Part shown: in pieces, positions 21,710 through 33,593 of the stretch
How the letters are laid out: the number at the start of each line of letters is the position of its first letter
Numbering within the stretch: the stretch's first letter is position 1
DNA from: Astragalus membranaceus
Taxonomy: Eukaryota > Streptophyta > Magnoliopsida > Fabales > Fabaceae
Length of the DNA: 64,000 bases
Direction of reading: 5' to 3'
Assembly: GCA_039519185.1 (NCBI GenBank)
Contig: CM076849.1
Coordinates: 71,047,784 to 71,111,783, forward strand
Translations under genes and position numbers: made by a program
The notes under the pieces: generated by a model
Database searches by the model: none
Told to the model about the DNA's origin: nothing
What the model saw: the letters and a program-made list of their open reading frames with translations, nothing else

Positions 21710-23446
21710 ATGGGTTCATTCATGAAAGAAGGAATGTCTTCTAATAGGCCTCCTCTATTTGATGGTACTAACTATGATTACTGGAGTAGTCGTATGAAAT
21801 GTCATGTGCAGGCTATAGATTTCACTCTGTGGAGAATTATTGTTGATGGACCTCTGATCCCTATGAAGATCAAGATCACAAAACCAGGTAATACTGATGG
21901 TGACACTTCAAAAATTCAAGCCACCGGCAAAGCTGAAGAAGTACCGGTAGAAGACATCTACACCATCGACCTGAGTGAGTTAAGAAAATCTGAACTTGAC
22001 AAGATATCCCTAAATGCAAAGGCCATGAATATCCTTCATCTATCACTCTGTGAAGAAGAATATGGTAGAGTAAAAGGGTGTCAAAGTGCAAAGGAAATCT
22101 GGGACTGCCTACAAGCCACTCATGTCGGGACAAGCCAGGTAAAAGATACTAAAATTAGAATTCTCACCTCTGAATATGAAAGTTTTAAAATGAAAGAAGG
22201 TGAGTCTGTCGCAGCAATGCATCAGAGATTAAATTTAATTGTAAACAACTTGAGGGCCTTAGGAAAGAAATACACCAACAAGGATTTGAATGGAAAGATC
22301 CTTGAATCCTTAACTGGTGATTTCTTCCCTAAGACTTGTGCTATAACCGAAGCCAAAGACATTGGCACTTTACCTCAAGAAGACCTTATTGGATCATTGC
22401 TAGCCTTTGAGGTAGTATTGGCTACTAAAAAGAATCAAGAAAAGGAAGTGGTGAAATCTCTTGCCCTTGCTGCTAAAACTCCTAAAGTAGCAAGGAAACA
22501 AAGTAAGTCTGGTGAAGAATCTGATGATGAAGACATGGCTGAATTATTTGAAGAATTCATGAAATTCAACAAACTTGAAAAGAGAAATAACTCAAAGAAA
22601 TCCAAGAAAGCTAAGAAGGCTACATGGAACAACTATTCTGACAGTGAAGAAGAGGAAGTTGCAAATGCCATCTGTCTCACGGCATGTGAAACACCTAAGG
22701 CTACTATATGGGATTGTCTTGGCTCTGATAGTGACACATACGAAGAAGAGCAAATTGCAAATGGTGTTTGTCATATGGCAAATGACTCATCTAAGGTAAG
22801 CCTTAACTCTTCTAGTCTTTCTGATTCTTCTATACATGATGATCTATCTGATGGTGCGTATAGTAGTCACGATTTAAGTGAGGCTTTTGATGCTCTCTAT
22901 TTTGAACATGAAACTCTTCTGTTAAAATCTAAGAAATTGGCAAAGAGTAACAAAAGCATGCTCACTCAAATTGAGACACTTGAAAATGAAGTAGATAGAT
23001 TAAAGAATGAACTACATATATCTGTCAACCTTGAGTTTTGTGAGCTTAAACAAAATTTTGAAAAAGTCAAGGTTGAAAATGAATTTTTGAAAGAATCTTT
23101 GAAAAAGTTTGAGGTTGGTGAAAAGACCTTGACTCAGTTGCTTCACTCTCAACATCAATATGTTGATAGGAGAGGTATTGGGTACCAAGGAAATTTCACC
23201 ACCTCCAGCTCAAACAAAAATATCACCTTTGTAGCTTCTACTTCTAATCATAAACCTACTATCTTCAAATGCACATATTGCCAAAAGGGAAACCATAGCT
23301 CTTCTTCATGCCCTATCCGTAAAATATGTGAGCTTGGAACCCTTGTACCTGTTTGGAAGAAACCAAGGTGGATTGTGAAAGCAACCCCCTTGATGACTAA
23401 CCCCAAAGGACCCAAAGAGAATTGGGTACCAAAATTTTCTACTTGA
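21710..23446 (+). CDS. SIRE-like copia gag polyprotein
   Basis: A 578-residue open frame starts at ATG 21710, the first ATG in frame. The start region (NRPPLFDGTNYDYWSSRMK) is the usual N-terminus of plant copia gag (DUF4219/UBN2 type). A helical capsid-like region follows (EEYGRVKGCQSAKEIWDCLQ, then LTSEYESFKMKEGESV). Next are an acidic Ser/Lys/Glu-rich middle and a predicted coiled coil (about residues 410-490). A CCHC zinc knuckle, CTYCQKGNHSSSSC, sits near residue 520 and would bind RNA. The end keeps a WVPK motif that normally precedes protease. There is no stop or frameshift, so it may still make a capsid. In this element it is the only protein. Confidence 0.92.
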   Translation: MGSFMKEGMSSNRPPLFDGTNYDYWSSRMKCHVQAIDFTLWRIIVDGPLIPMKIKITKPGNTDGDTSKIQATGKAEEVPVEDIYTIDLSELRKSELDKISLNAKAMNILHLSLCEEEYGRVKGCQSAKEIWDCLQATHVGTSQVKDTKIRILTSEYESFKMKEGESVAAMHQRLNLIVNNLRALGKKYTNKDLNGKILESLTGDFFPKTCAITEAKDIGTLPQEDLIGSLLAFEVVLATKKNQEKEVVKSLALAAKTPKVARKQSKSGEESDDEDMAELFEEFMKFNKLEKRNNSKKSKKAKKATWNNYSDSEEEEVANAICLTACETPKATIWDCLGSDSDTYEEEQIANGVCHMANDSSKVSLNSSSLSDSSIHDDLSDGAYSSHDLSEAFDALYFEHETLLLKSKKLAKSNKSMLTQIETLENEVDRLKNELHISVNLEFCELKQNFEKVKVENEFLKESLKKFEVGEKTLTQLLHSQHQYVDRRGIGYQGNFTTSSSNKNITFVASTSNHKPTIFKCTYCQKGNHSSSSCPIRKICELGTLVPVWKKPRWIVKATPLMTNPKGPKENWVPKFST

Positions 23447-23640
23447 TCTTAGTGCAGGTATGCTACAAGGTATGGGGGACAGATCAATACCTTGTTAGCA
23501 GAGACTCAAAGTTCATGACTGGAGACGCAAAAAGATTCTTAATACTCAGAAACAGCAGTCATGAGACCAGTAATATCAACAATAGAGGAAGAATCACCGG
23601 TGAAGGTTAGAGTGGAAAAGTTCTATTCACCTTAAGTATA
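23447..23640 (+). pseudogene. Relic of copia protease / pre-integrase boundary
   Basis: A shifted frame keeps short pieces: QYLVSRDSKFMTGDAKRF resembles the segment around the copia protease LDSG site and the following HMTGD motif, but the DSG triad is not present. GRITGEG resembles the start of the next domain. It is a deletion scar. No integrase or polymerase follows. Confidence 0.65.
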
Positions 23641-24109
23641 ATTTATCACTTTTGTGAAAATAAATTTTCTTTGTGTGCATCAAAGTTTTTCTTCTCTCTA
23701 TTATGCTGGATTTTGTGATGCAACATATTTTTTGTTAAAAATGATACCTATATTGTTGAACCAAGGATGATTATCTTGGGTATCATATTTTTAAAACCAT
23801 GATGATCCACCCTCTTTTTACTAAAGCCTTGCATTCTAAAATTATTAAGGGGGATCACCAAGTAAGGGGGAGCATAGCATGAACTACTGTTTTTGATATA
23901 TCATATGCTATGCAAATGCTGCTTATTTATTATGCAAGTTTATGTTGTATGTATTCACCCCCCCTCCTTTTTGATGAAAACAAAGGGGGAGAAAATATGC
24001 AAGCTACTATTATATGTGGGGAGAAAATATATGCTTATGCTTAGGGGGAGCTTTTTTAAAAGAATTTTCATTATTATTAATCCCTATGCATAATGTAATT
24101 TGTTATCAT
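23641..24109 (+). other. Copia 3' untranslated region with repeated GGGGGA runs
   Basis: Several AAGGGGGAG-type purine runs occur (about 23849, 23870, 23987, 24040, 24113), the last being the polypurine tract. SIRE-group elements often carry such repeated tracts. No coding sequence is seen. Confidence 0.6.
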
Positions 24110-24123
24110 CAAAAAGGGGGAGT
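24110..24123 (+). promoter_or_regulatory. Copia polypurine tract
   Basis: An AAAAAGGGGGAG run ends about 2 bp before the TGTTGAACC start of the 3' LTR. Confidence 0.85.
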
Positions 24124-24124
24124 T

Positions 24125-26200
24125 TGTTGAACCAAGGGTAAAACAGTCCTTTATTTTGAATGATAACAAATTACATATATCTACTAATGTTTCACATTGA
24201 GCAAAGTGCAGGACTTAATTTAAAAGGAAGAAGACTCAAAAAAGGAGAAGCTTGAAGAAGAAGCATTATAAGAAGTTCAAAACCCTATTTTGTGTCTAAG
24301 CCTTTTTTAGGACTCTTTGTAAAGGTCCTATCACCTAAAGTGTGTGGCACTTTAGCTATTGAGAGAGATGACTTTTCAAAACATGCATGATGCACAAAAA
24401 TAGTTTTGAAAAAATATTTCACAAAATTGCATGCATGCATAAGGTGGCACCTAAACCTAAAAACGATTTTGTGGAAATCAAAAATCATTTTCTATTTTGT
24501 TCCAATGGCTATGAAATCGATTTATATAATTTATATAGGCTATGAAATCGATTTTAGGCTCACCTATAGGCCAAGAATCGATTTCCTTATCCTATGTTTG
24601 AAGCATGTAATCGATTTCTACATATTCTCAAGCCAAAGGTAAGAATCGATTTCCTTCTATTTCAAAAGACTATGAAATTGATTTTCAAAGCAATCCTATA
24701 GGCTATGAATCGATTCCTCCTCATTTTAAACAAAGTAAGAATCGATTCCTACCTTATTCAGGATGTCCTGAAAATCGATTCTCACCTATTTCTAAAGAAA
24801 CAAACAATCGATTCTTTTATTTTTTAAAAGCAATGAATCGATTCATCAACATTTTAACTTGATCAATGAATCGATTCTTCACTCATATTAAATGCTTTTC
24901 AAAAATTTCAACGGTGCCTAAGCCTATAAATACCTGGTTGAGCTTCACCTTGAAACCAATCTCTTCATCTCACAATTTCTCTCTATACGATTCTAGATCT
25001 ATACTTGTGCTTCATAGTTTTATTTTGTTAAAAGCTTTTGATTTCGAAATTGTCATATCATTTCCAAAAGCTTTTATGTTTTTATAAATCTAGATCTAAG
25101 ATCTTGTGCTTCATTGTTTTATTTGATAAAAAGTTTTTTGATTTCGAAATTGTCATATTATCTTCAAAAGCTTTTTTATCAATCTAAATTTAAGATCTTG
25201 AGCTTCATTGTTTTGATCTTGTTAAAAGTCTTTTGTTTTTGAAAATCATATTTATCTTCATAAAAGCTTTTTGCAAATCTAAGCTCTCATTGTCATATCA
25301 ATTGTGAAGCCTTTGCAAAAGCAAGATCAAATTCCATATCATATTTTTAGAGCATCTAAAATCCTAATATCACTCATCTCTCTCAGTTTCTAAACTGACA
25401 CATTACTAAGAAGTGATTGGATCCATAGATCTCAATTGTGTAATTCTTATTTTGTTCTAGTGGTTATTTTGAAATCCTGGGCTTTGTACTTGGGTCTCTC
25501 AATCAAGTGATTGAGTTGGTGTTTTTGAAATCCTGGGCTTTGTACTTGGGTCTCTCAATCAAGTGATTGAGTTGGTGCTTTTGAAATCCTGGGCTTTGTA
25601 CTTGGGTCTCTCAATCAGGTGATTGAGTTGGTGTTTTGAAAACCTGGGCTGTGTACTTGGGTCTCTCAATAGGGTTATTGAGTTGGTTTAGAAATCCTTA
25701 GCAAGAGTGCTTGGGTTCTCAATTCAGGGGAATTGAGATTCACTTATATTAGGGTCGACTGTTTGTATCAAACTCTCTTCAATATAGTGGTTACTAAGTC
25801 CAAGGGTTGAAAAGCCTAAGGCCGAGGACGTAGGGGTTTTATCCCGAACCTCGCTAAATTGCTGTGTCTCTCTCTCTTCTCTATCTCTTTATATTTTGCA
25901 CTTTATTTGCTTATAATATTGATATTATCATAACTGCTTATATTATCAAATTCTCAATATAACTGTGCAAATATATCATATTGTAATCTTTCTTCTTATT
26001 ATCTATTTTATTGCTGTATACAATATTAATCTGTCCATCATCTCATTCTACTCCTTCTATATTGGTCAAATATTATTATTCCGCATTTAATCCAAACCAA
26101 TATCGAAAAAGTTTTTTTAAATTGAAAAAGAATCCATTAATCACCTATAACCTTATTCACCCCCCTCTAAGGTTACTTTTATAGACTCTCAAGTCTAACA
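24125..26200 (+). repeat. Copia 3' LTR (2076 bp)
   Basis: Same ends as the 5' LTR. It has four rather than three copies of the 56-bp unit (about 25470-25680), eleven instead of twelve ATCGAT motifs (one mutated to ATTGAT near 24678), a T-to-A change near 25328 and CTAACA instead of CGAACA at the end. Confidence 0.93.
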
Positions 26201-29200
26201 GAATGTACTTCCGCAGCTGAGACACATGGAATACATCATGCAGATTTGACAATGGTGGAGGCAAAGCAATACGGTATGCAAGAGGCCCTATTCGCTCGAT
26301 TATCTGGAAAGGTCCAATATACCGAGGACTGAGTTTCTTCACCCGTAATGCCCTACCTGTGCCAATTGTTGGTGATAATCTTAAAAACACATGATCGCCC
26401 GACTCAAATTCCAACGGCCTTCTTCTTTTATCAGCATAGCTCTTTTGCCTACTTTGAGCGGCTTTCATTCTTTCCCTGATCTGGCGGATCTTTTCAGTAG
26501 TGTCTTGAATCACCTCGGGTCCTAACAATCGGTTCTCACCTACTTCCCACCAACACAATGGAGTCCTGCATTTCCTACCATACAAGGCTTCATAAGGTGC
26601 CATTCCGATACTGGAATGATAACTGTTGTTATATGAGAATTCCACCAGTGGAAGATGATCCTCCCATTTCTTCCCGTTATCAAGTACCAAAGCTCTAAGC
26701 ATATCCTCTAATGTCTGGATAGTTCTCTCGGTTTGACCATCTGTTTGTGGGTGATAAGCGGTACTAAGAAGTACTTTAGTCCCCATTGCTTCATTCATAG
26801 CTTTCCAAAATCGAGAAGTGAATTTCGGATCTCGATCCGACACTATACTGGTAGGAACCCCATGTAACCTTACTATGTTCTTCAAATACACTTCAGCTAA
26901 CTTGGATACTTTACTGCTCGAACGGACTGGAATAAAATGAGCTGATTTAGTTAACCGATCCACAACTACCCAAATGGAGTCGTTACCGGCTTGAGACCTT
27001 GGCAATGCCATTACAAAATCCATAGAAATGTCTTCCCATTTCCACACTGGCACGTCTAGTGACCGTAGCAGACCAGCAGGCTTCTGATGTTCTATCTTAA
27101 CTTTTTGACAAGTTAAGCATTGTGATACGAATTCAGCAATTTCTAACTTCATTCCCGGCCACCAATACATTTGTTTTAAATCTCTATACATCTTGGTGGA
27201 TCCAGGATGTACAGAAAATAAACTCCGGTGTGCTTCCTCTAGCACTTGCTTTTTAATACTCTCATCGTCGGGCACACAGATCCTACCGTTGAAACAAATA
27301 ACTCCATCACTATCTTCGGTAAAATCTGGCATCACTTTCTGTGATTGTAGTTTCACATCAACTTCCTGTGCTAAGCGAATAGAATCCCTTATGGAACTAG
27401 AGATCCTCATGTGGCTCAACACCAACCGGTTCCTTTTTGGCTTTGAATCCACATTTAAGTCCCGGAAAGACTCCAACAATTCCATTTCATGCATCATTAA
27501 TCCTGCTATATGAATGGATTTCCTACTTAGTGCATCGGCTACAACATTAGCTTTTCCCGGATGATACTTCAGTTCGAAGTCATAATCCTTCAGAAACTCC
27601 ACCCATCTTCTCTGCCTGTTATTCAACTCCTTCTGGTCAAACAAATATTTCAAGCTTTTATGATCACTAAAGACTTCGAAACGAGACCCATACAGGTAAT
27701 GTCTCCAAATCTTCAGTGCGTACACAATAGCTGCCAACTCCAAATCATGAGTCGGATAATTCTCTTCATGAGTCTTCAACTGTCTGGAGGCATAAGCTAC
27801 AACTTGCTGGTTCTGCATGAGAACACACCCCAAGCCCTTCCCAGAAGCATCGCTGTAAATTTGAAAATCCAAAGACGGATCTGGAAGAATTAGGATTGGA
27901 GCAGAAGTCAACCTAACCTTCAACTCTTGAAAACATTCCTCACAATCGGTATTCCATATAAACGGTTGGGCCTTGCGAGTCAACCGAGTAAGTGGAAGAA
28001 CCAATTGTGAAAAACCTTGGATAAACCTCCTGTAGTAACCAGCTAGACCCAGGAAACTTCTTATTTCGGTGACAGATGTTGGTCGTTCCCAGTTCAACAC
28101 CGCTTCTACTTTACTGGGATCCACCGCAACTCCCGATTGGGAAATCACGTGTCCCAAAAACTTCACTTCCGGCATCCAGAAGTCACACTTCGACGGCTTG
28201 GCATACAATTTCTTTTCTCGGAGTACGTTCAGAACAATGCGGAGATGTTGAACATGGTCCTCAATGGTCTTAGAGTACACCAAAATATCATCAATAAAAA
28301 CTACCACAAACTGATCAAGGTACGTGTGAAACACTCGGTTCATGTAATCCATGAATACCGCTGGAGCATTAGTCAAACCGAAGGGCATCACTACGAACTC
28401 GTAATGTCCATACCTCGTACGGAAAGCTGTCTTCGGAATATCTAAGGCTCGTACCTTTATTTGATGATAACCCGACCTTAGATCAATTTTTGAAAATACC
28501 ACGGCACCCCGAAGTTGGTCGAGCAAATCGTCTATCCTTGGCAAGGGATATTTATTCTTGATCGTCACTTTATTCAATTGTCGATAATCTATGCACAACC
28601 TCATGCTACCATCCTTCTTTTTGACTAGCAACACCGGAGCACCCCATGGAGAAACACTCGGTCGGATAAACCTTTTCGATATCAATTCCTCAAGTTGAGA
28701 CTTCAGTTCCTTCAACTCTAAAGGAGACATTCTATAAGGAGCAATAGAGATTGATCCTGTACCAGGAATCAATTCTATTGAGAATTCTACCTCTCGGTCA
28801 GGAGGTAAGGATGAAACTTCTTCTGGAAAGACATCTAGAAATTCATTTACCACTTGCACAGATGACAAATCTAAACCCGTTTCAGTAGATGCAGACAACA
28901 TAATAAGAATAGCTTCCGCACCTTGGAATAATGACTGGCTTGCTTCGGTGTAAGAGATCGTCACTTCAGAATCTGCCTGTGTCAATCCTACGGATTCGGA
29001 GGCGAAGCTAATAGTTCGATCGGCACAGTTGATTGTTACATGATTTTCGGCCATCCAATTCATACCCAGAACAATGTCCATGCTTCTCATAGGCAAGCAA
29101 ATAAATTTCATAACAAACTGTCTGTCGCCTATGACAAGTAGGCAATTTTCACATAATGATTGGGTCTGGACACGACCCTTGGCAGCAGTTAAAATAGTTA

Positions 29201-30377
29201 TCGGTTCGGATAGCTCAGACAATGCTAGTCCCAACCGATTCACACATGCTTGCGAGATAAAACAGTGAGTTGCACCAGAATCATATAAAATATTGACTGA
29301 ATTATTAAAAAGAGATCCCGTACCCCTTAGAAGATTATCGGTAGGTGTGATGGTCCGAGCATCCAAAGTGTTGATCCGCCCCTGACCAGGAGCATTTGGT
29401 GCCCTTTGGGAATTCTTCTTTGTTGGGCACTGATTTGCATAGTGACCCTCTTCATTACAGACATAACACCGATCAGATCTTGATGGACACTCGCCACGGT
29501 GATACCTTCCGCACTTAAAACAATTCCTAAACTTCATTTGGTCAGCTGTTTGCACCTGCTTCCCTTTATAGTTACCACCCCTGCCTGAGTCATGCTTGGG
29601 ACCCATTTGAGAACTAGATGACCCAGTGTTCCTCTTGCTTTGATGGAATGCCTTTCTGCTTGCATACAACCTTGACAAATCACTTTCGGCGATATAAGCT
29701 TGTTGTACCATGGCTGCATAGTTGGTTCTCGGAAAAGAACTAAGACTTTGAGCAATATCCTCTCTCAACCCATATTTGTACCTGTCAGTTTTCCATTGGT
29801 CACTTGGGGCATATCCAGCTAAACCGAAGAATTGATACAACTCTTCAAATTTAGCCGTGTATTGGCCCACGGTCAAGCCTCCTTGTGTAAAAGTCAAAAA
29901 CTCATTTTCCTTATCCAACCTCATAGCCGTGGGGAAGAATTGTTCTAAAAATGATGTTCGGAAATTGTCCCAAGTCGGGGGAGTTCCCATTGTCTCCATC
30001 ATGGCCCTAGCATTTGTCCACCAGTTATTGGCCTCTCCCTTCAACATATGGGATGCCAACCTCAACTTGTCTTCATCGGTCACTTGCATTGTTACAAAGA
30101 TCTTTTCAATGTCATCCAGCCAATGTTGTGCTCTCATGACATCCGGCCCACCTCTAAACTCGGAGGGTTTCATTTTCAGGAACTCTGTGAAAATTCTCCT
30201 TGGGTTCACTTGTGGCTCTGGAGCTTGATGCTGCTGAGCATTTTGCTGTAGGATTTGTTGCTGCTGATGCATAAGCATCATGTCTTGCATCATTTTCTGC
30301 TGGTTCTCAATGACATTCTGCATCCACTCAAAATTTGGATCAACAGGAGGAGGATTGCCTCTACCTCTTCTGGCCAT
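26201..30377 (-). CDS. Chromovirus gag-pol polyprotein (main part)
   Basis: An open minus-strand frame; I place the start at 30377 (MARRGRGN...) rather than the upstream ATG at 30434, since relatives start with a basic MARRGRG-like end just after the leader. Approximate order by plus-strand position: gag capsid (30200-29650); two zinc knuckles CFKCGRYHRGEC and CYVCNEEGHYANQC (29525-29420); protease YDSGATH (about 29280); RT with VVFIDDILVYS (about 28290); RNase H with YSDASGKGLG (about 27840); integrase zinc finger (H, H, CLTCQK; 27230-27080) and its D, D, E residues in DISMDF, SDRDPKF and TDGQTER (27020-26740). The last integrase residues reach the copia insertion, so the natural C-terminus lies at 19389-19611. 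Any residues read beyond 26201 come from the copia LTR. Confidence 0.95.
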
Positions 30378-30497
30378 GATTCTGCGAAATATGCACAAAG
30401 TATTAAGTTGATCAAGCTCAATGTCTAATAGCATACTAAGAAAATCACAACTGGAAAAAGCAAAGACCCTATAAGCTAAGTCCGACTAGGTCGAACC

Positions 30498-30509
30498 GCT
30501 CTGATACCA
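30498..30509 (-). promoter_or_regulatory. Chromovirus primer-binding site, tRNA-Met
   Basis: The minus strand reads TGGTATCAGAGC two bases inside the 5' LTR, a perfect match to the usual initiator tRNA-Met site. Confidence 0.9.
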
Positions 30510-30511
30510 AC

Positions 30512-32645
30512 TGTAACACCCTGATATTTTCATTTGTTAAAAACACCCGAGTGCACTTTAAACATACATCAGAGATAATATTTCCTGCTCAGATACTGAT
30601 TACCACTATAAAATTTTTGCTGAAATATAACATGACTGTCTTATACACACGTAAGACCATACGGTTCTCAGACCGTAAACTGTCAGCAACTGTGGTAGTC
30701 AGAATCATACAAGAAAGCGGAATGAAAGACAAACATGACACTAATGTCTTAGTGCTGCGATACATGGACAACAGAAGGAAAATAAACTAAACATAAAGCT
30801 AAGTCATCATCCATCACTCGGGGCCACCTACTCGTGCCTCTGAGGTTTCTTCTGTCCCTGTTTATCTGTAAAACAACAACATTTAAACAGTGAGATACAA
30901 TCTCAGTGAGTTCTACCGAGACCCCTACTAACACTCTCGGTTCAGTTATTAGATCTTTTATACTTAACACGACACCGACTGCAAAACATTGCTAACCCCG
31001 GTATGTCGTAAAACAAGCAAAGTACGGCACCGACTGCGGAACATCGCTAACCCCGGTGTATCGTACAACAAACAAAGTACGGCACCGACTGCAGAACATT
31101 GCTAACCCCGGTGTATCGTACAATAATCTTTAACATAACACCGACTGCGGAACATCGCTAACCCCGGTGAACCCCCCTACCAATAGTACATTCTCCTATT
31201 GGCATGGAGCCTAGGGAAGGGGATCATGACTGCCCCGCCTAGTATGTTACACATGGGTCGTCACCCAACTCGATATATAAACATATATCTACAGTACTAT
31301 GAACCCACGGTCCATCAAATCAGACAATCAACGAAACACTTTAATTCCACGTTTTATAAAAATCCAAGTTCACACTCGCACTCTATTTGACCATTTTTCG
31401 ACACAATTTTCAATATCAAAAACAGATCATTTTGCCTTAAAAATAGAATATTCAGTTAGGCCTCTGAATAAGCTTTCCAACGCATCTTAGAACACCTCAA
31501 TCGGGTTCCCGGATCAAAAGTTATCGCGAAACGAAAAACAGTGAAAAACTGTTGAAATTCTGTCCAACTGCGCTGAAGTCGCGCCTGGAGCGCGAGTTAC
31601 GCGCGAACTGGCAGAAAGTTCTGCCCAGTTGCGCTGAAGTCGCGCCTGGAGCGCAGGTGAGGCGCGAACAGGCAGAACGGGGGTCTGTTACGACAGATTT
31701 TGCGATTTTCGCGAAATCCGCTATTCCGCTCAATTCCGATCTTTGTTCCGATCAAAAACAGATTTGACAACCAATAAAATGAGTCCAATTCAAACCACAA
31801 AATCACTCAATCCAATCAAAAACTTAATCAAAACGAATTGTATTAAAACGCGACATATTTTCAAATAACGGTTTTCGTTCCAAAAATCTTTCGAAACCAA
31901 TTGACGTAAAAACTAATGAGACGCAAAAATATCCTAAGCGTGAGTAAAACTCACCCTTGAAGCGAGAGCCGATATCGAACCGAATTTGCCGAGACGTCGA
32001 AATCACCGAATCGAACCCAAACAACAACGAACCGCTCCTAACTTCGTTCCGAGCTTCCAATCGCGTTCAATCCGCTCCTAGCTTCGATCCTAAGCATAAC
32101 CCAATCACCAACACAACCTATTAATCCTTGATTTCAACAAATTTCTCCACAAAACCCTCAATTTTCGAAGTCAAATAGAAGGGGGAAAAATGGAAGGAAA
32201 GCTTACCAAGTTATGGGGTTATGTTGAGGGAGAGGAGGTGATGAAGATGATGAAGTTTGGAGCTTGGAGGTTGAGGATTCTTCTTCTTCTCTTCCCTTTT
32301 TCCTTCTTCTTTTTCCTTCTTCTTTTCCTTCTTCTTTTCTCTTCTTCCTTTCTCTGTTTCAGCGCTTCCTTTCTCTTTTCTTTCTTTCCTTTCTTTTTCT
32401 TTTATTTAACACACACACACATATTTATTTAATTAATAAATAAGTGGTGGCGTGGTCCAATTACCATATTGACCCAAATTCCTTATCTCGATTCCAAAAC
32501 TTCCTTGGTCCGTATTATTCGGTCAACGACCCTGTGACAGCCAATAATTAATTTTAGCACCCAATAATTTTACCAATTAAGTACCAAATTAATTCAATTG
32601 GGTTTACTTCCAAATAATTCGATTAATTATTTTGGGGATGTTACA
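30512..32645 (-). repeat. Chromovirus 5' LTR (2134 bp)
   Basis: Almost identical to 17206-19338. Transcription of the element would start in this copy on the minus strand. It contains the same four-copy 58-60-bp array and GC-rich duplication. Confidence 0.95.
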
Positions 32646-32650
32646 AGACG

Positions 32651-33593
32651 TGTTCGTATTTCTATCCTTATGAGGATCAAGGACAGCCTTGTTTTTTGTA
32701 TCCCAAACCTGGTTAGTGACTGGGGGTTGTGCGCGAGGCACCTGCTTACCATGAACCTGCTTGCAATTAGAATGATTGTGCCCAATAATATGACAATACG
32801 AGCAGAATTGAGGCAGCCTTTCATAGACAACTTCCACGTAAAATGCATAACCTTCTCGTTCAACCATAATACAATCAGGAAGATCACCCTTTAGATCAAT
32901 ATCAACAAGAATTCTTGCGAAGTGACCAAAAGTGCGTTGCTTTGTTGCATCATCCAAAGCAATAGGGGCACCAATTGCACCGGCAATCTCAAAAAGGGTG
33001 ATTGGACACCAATATTCCCGAGCTAAACCATGGATACGAACCCAACATTGAACATTTGTGTTACGTATCCTGCTTGGATCAAAATCCGGAGTCCATGCAA
33101 AGAGTCTTAATAATCCCGGATGCAACGACCACGTACCAATTTCTTTTAAGCTACGCACCTCTTCAAACGATTGAAAGCAAAACTCATAGTAGCCCTTGCC
33201 CAAAGAGACCATGGTCCAGGAGCCAATAGATTTCCATTCTTGCATTAGTTTTGCCCTTAAAGCATTAAGCTTTATAGGAGAGTTCCCTTTAGAAAGGGTA
33301 AGGCGGCCATGCAATACATTCTTGCACCCTTTGACACCTTCTTGATATTCTGCTTCAGAGATCTTGATAGTGAGAGCGGCGCCTTTGATGCAAGGCTTGG
33401 GCAACTGACTTGGTGGAATAATGCAAGAGTTTGTAAGTGCCGAAACAAAAGATTTCTTTACAGTCGCAGGCGGAGGCTGAAACGGAGGCGCTGTTGCTTC
33501 CGGCGCTGTGAGATCGGCCATGCATGGCCATGGGCAATTGAGAGCCATTACAGTCGCATAACCGATCCAGCAGGGAGACAAACCAAACACCAC
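32651..33593 (-). pseudogene. LINE ORF1, N-terminal part (DUF4283-like, CCHC)
   Basis: The minus-strand frame shows a plant LINE gag-like protein. A DUF4283-type region contains LHGRLTLSKGNSPIK, WSLHPGLLRLFAWTPDFDPS, VRIHGLAREYW and LVDIDLKGDLP, and is followed by a zinc knuckle CSYCHIIGHNHSNC. The likely start is MADLTAPEATAP at 33521; longer in-frame ATGs exist up to 33593. The frame is cut at 32650 by the chromovirus; residues read beyond that point come from the LTR. The C-terminal part is at 16555-17200. The role is RNA binding in the LINE particle. Confidence 0.88.

Larger units (their letters stand above)
19612..26200 (+). mobile_element. Gag-only SIRE-like copia element (non-autonomous)
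   Basis: Flanked by GAATG at 19607-19611 and 26201-26205, with LTRs of 2020 and 2076 bp. After a tRNA-Met-like primer site comes a complete gag frame, a short relic of the protease/pre-integrase region, and a polypurine tract AAAAAGGGGGAG just before the 3' LTR. Integrase, reverse transcriptase and RNase H are absent. It must therefore have been copied with enzymes from an autonomous relative. It sits inside the chromovirus gene, between integrase and chromodomain. Confidence 0.93.
17206..32645 (-). mobile_element. Young Tekay-type chromovirus (Ty3), interrupted by a copia element
   Basis: Two almost identical LTRs (17206-19338 and 30512-32645) bound the element, with AGACG duplications outside. 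On the minus strand the order is LTR, tRNA-Met primer site, gag-pol-chromodomain frame, polypurine tract, LTR. Without the 6.6-kb nested copia element the length is about 8.8 kb. Gag, protease, RT, RNase H and integrase are intact, followed by a chromodomain, which marks the chromovirus clade. The LINE ORF1 region was its target. The near-identity of the LTRs means a recent insertion. Confidence 0.95.

Noticed and set aside
30498..30509. tRNA-Met-like sequence at this and other LTR edges (2030, 21634, 60971)
   Set aside because: These are primer-binding sites of 10-12 bases; no cloverleaf tRNA gene surrounds them.
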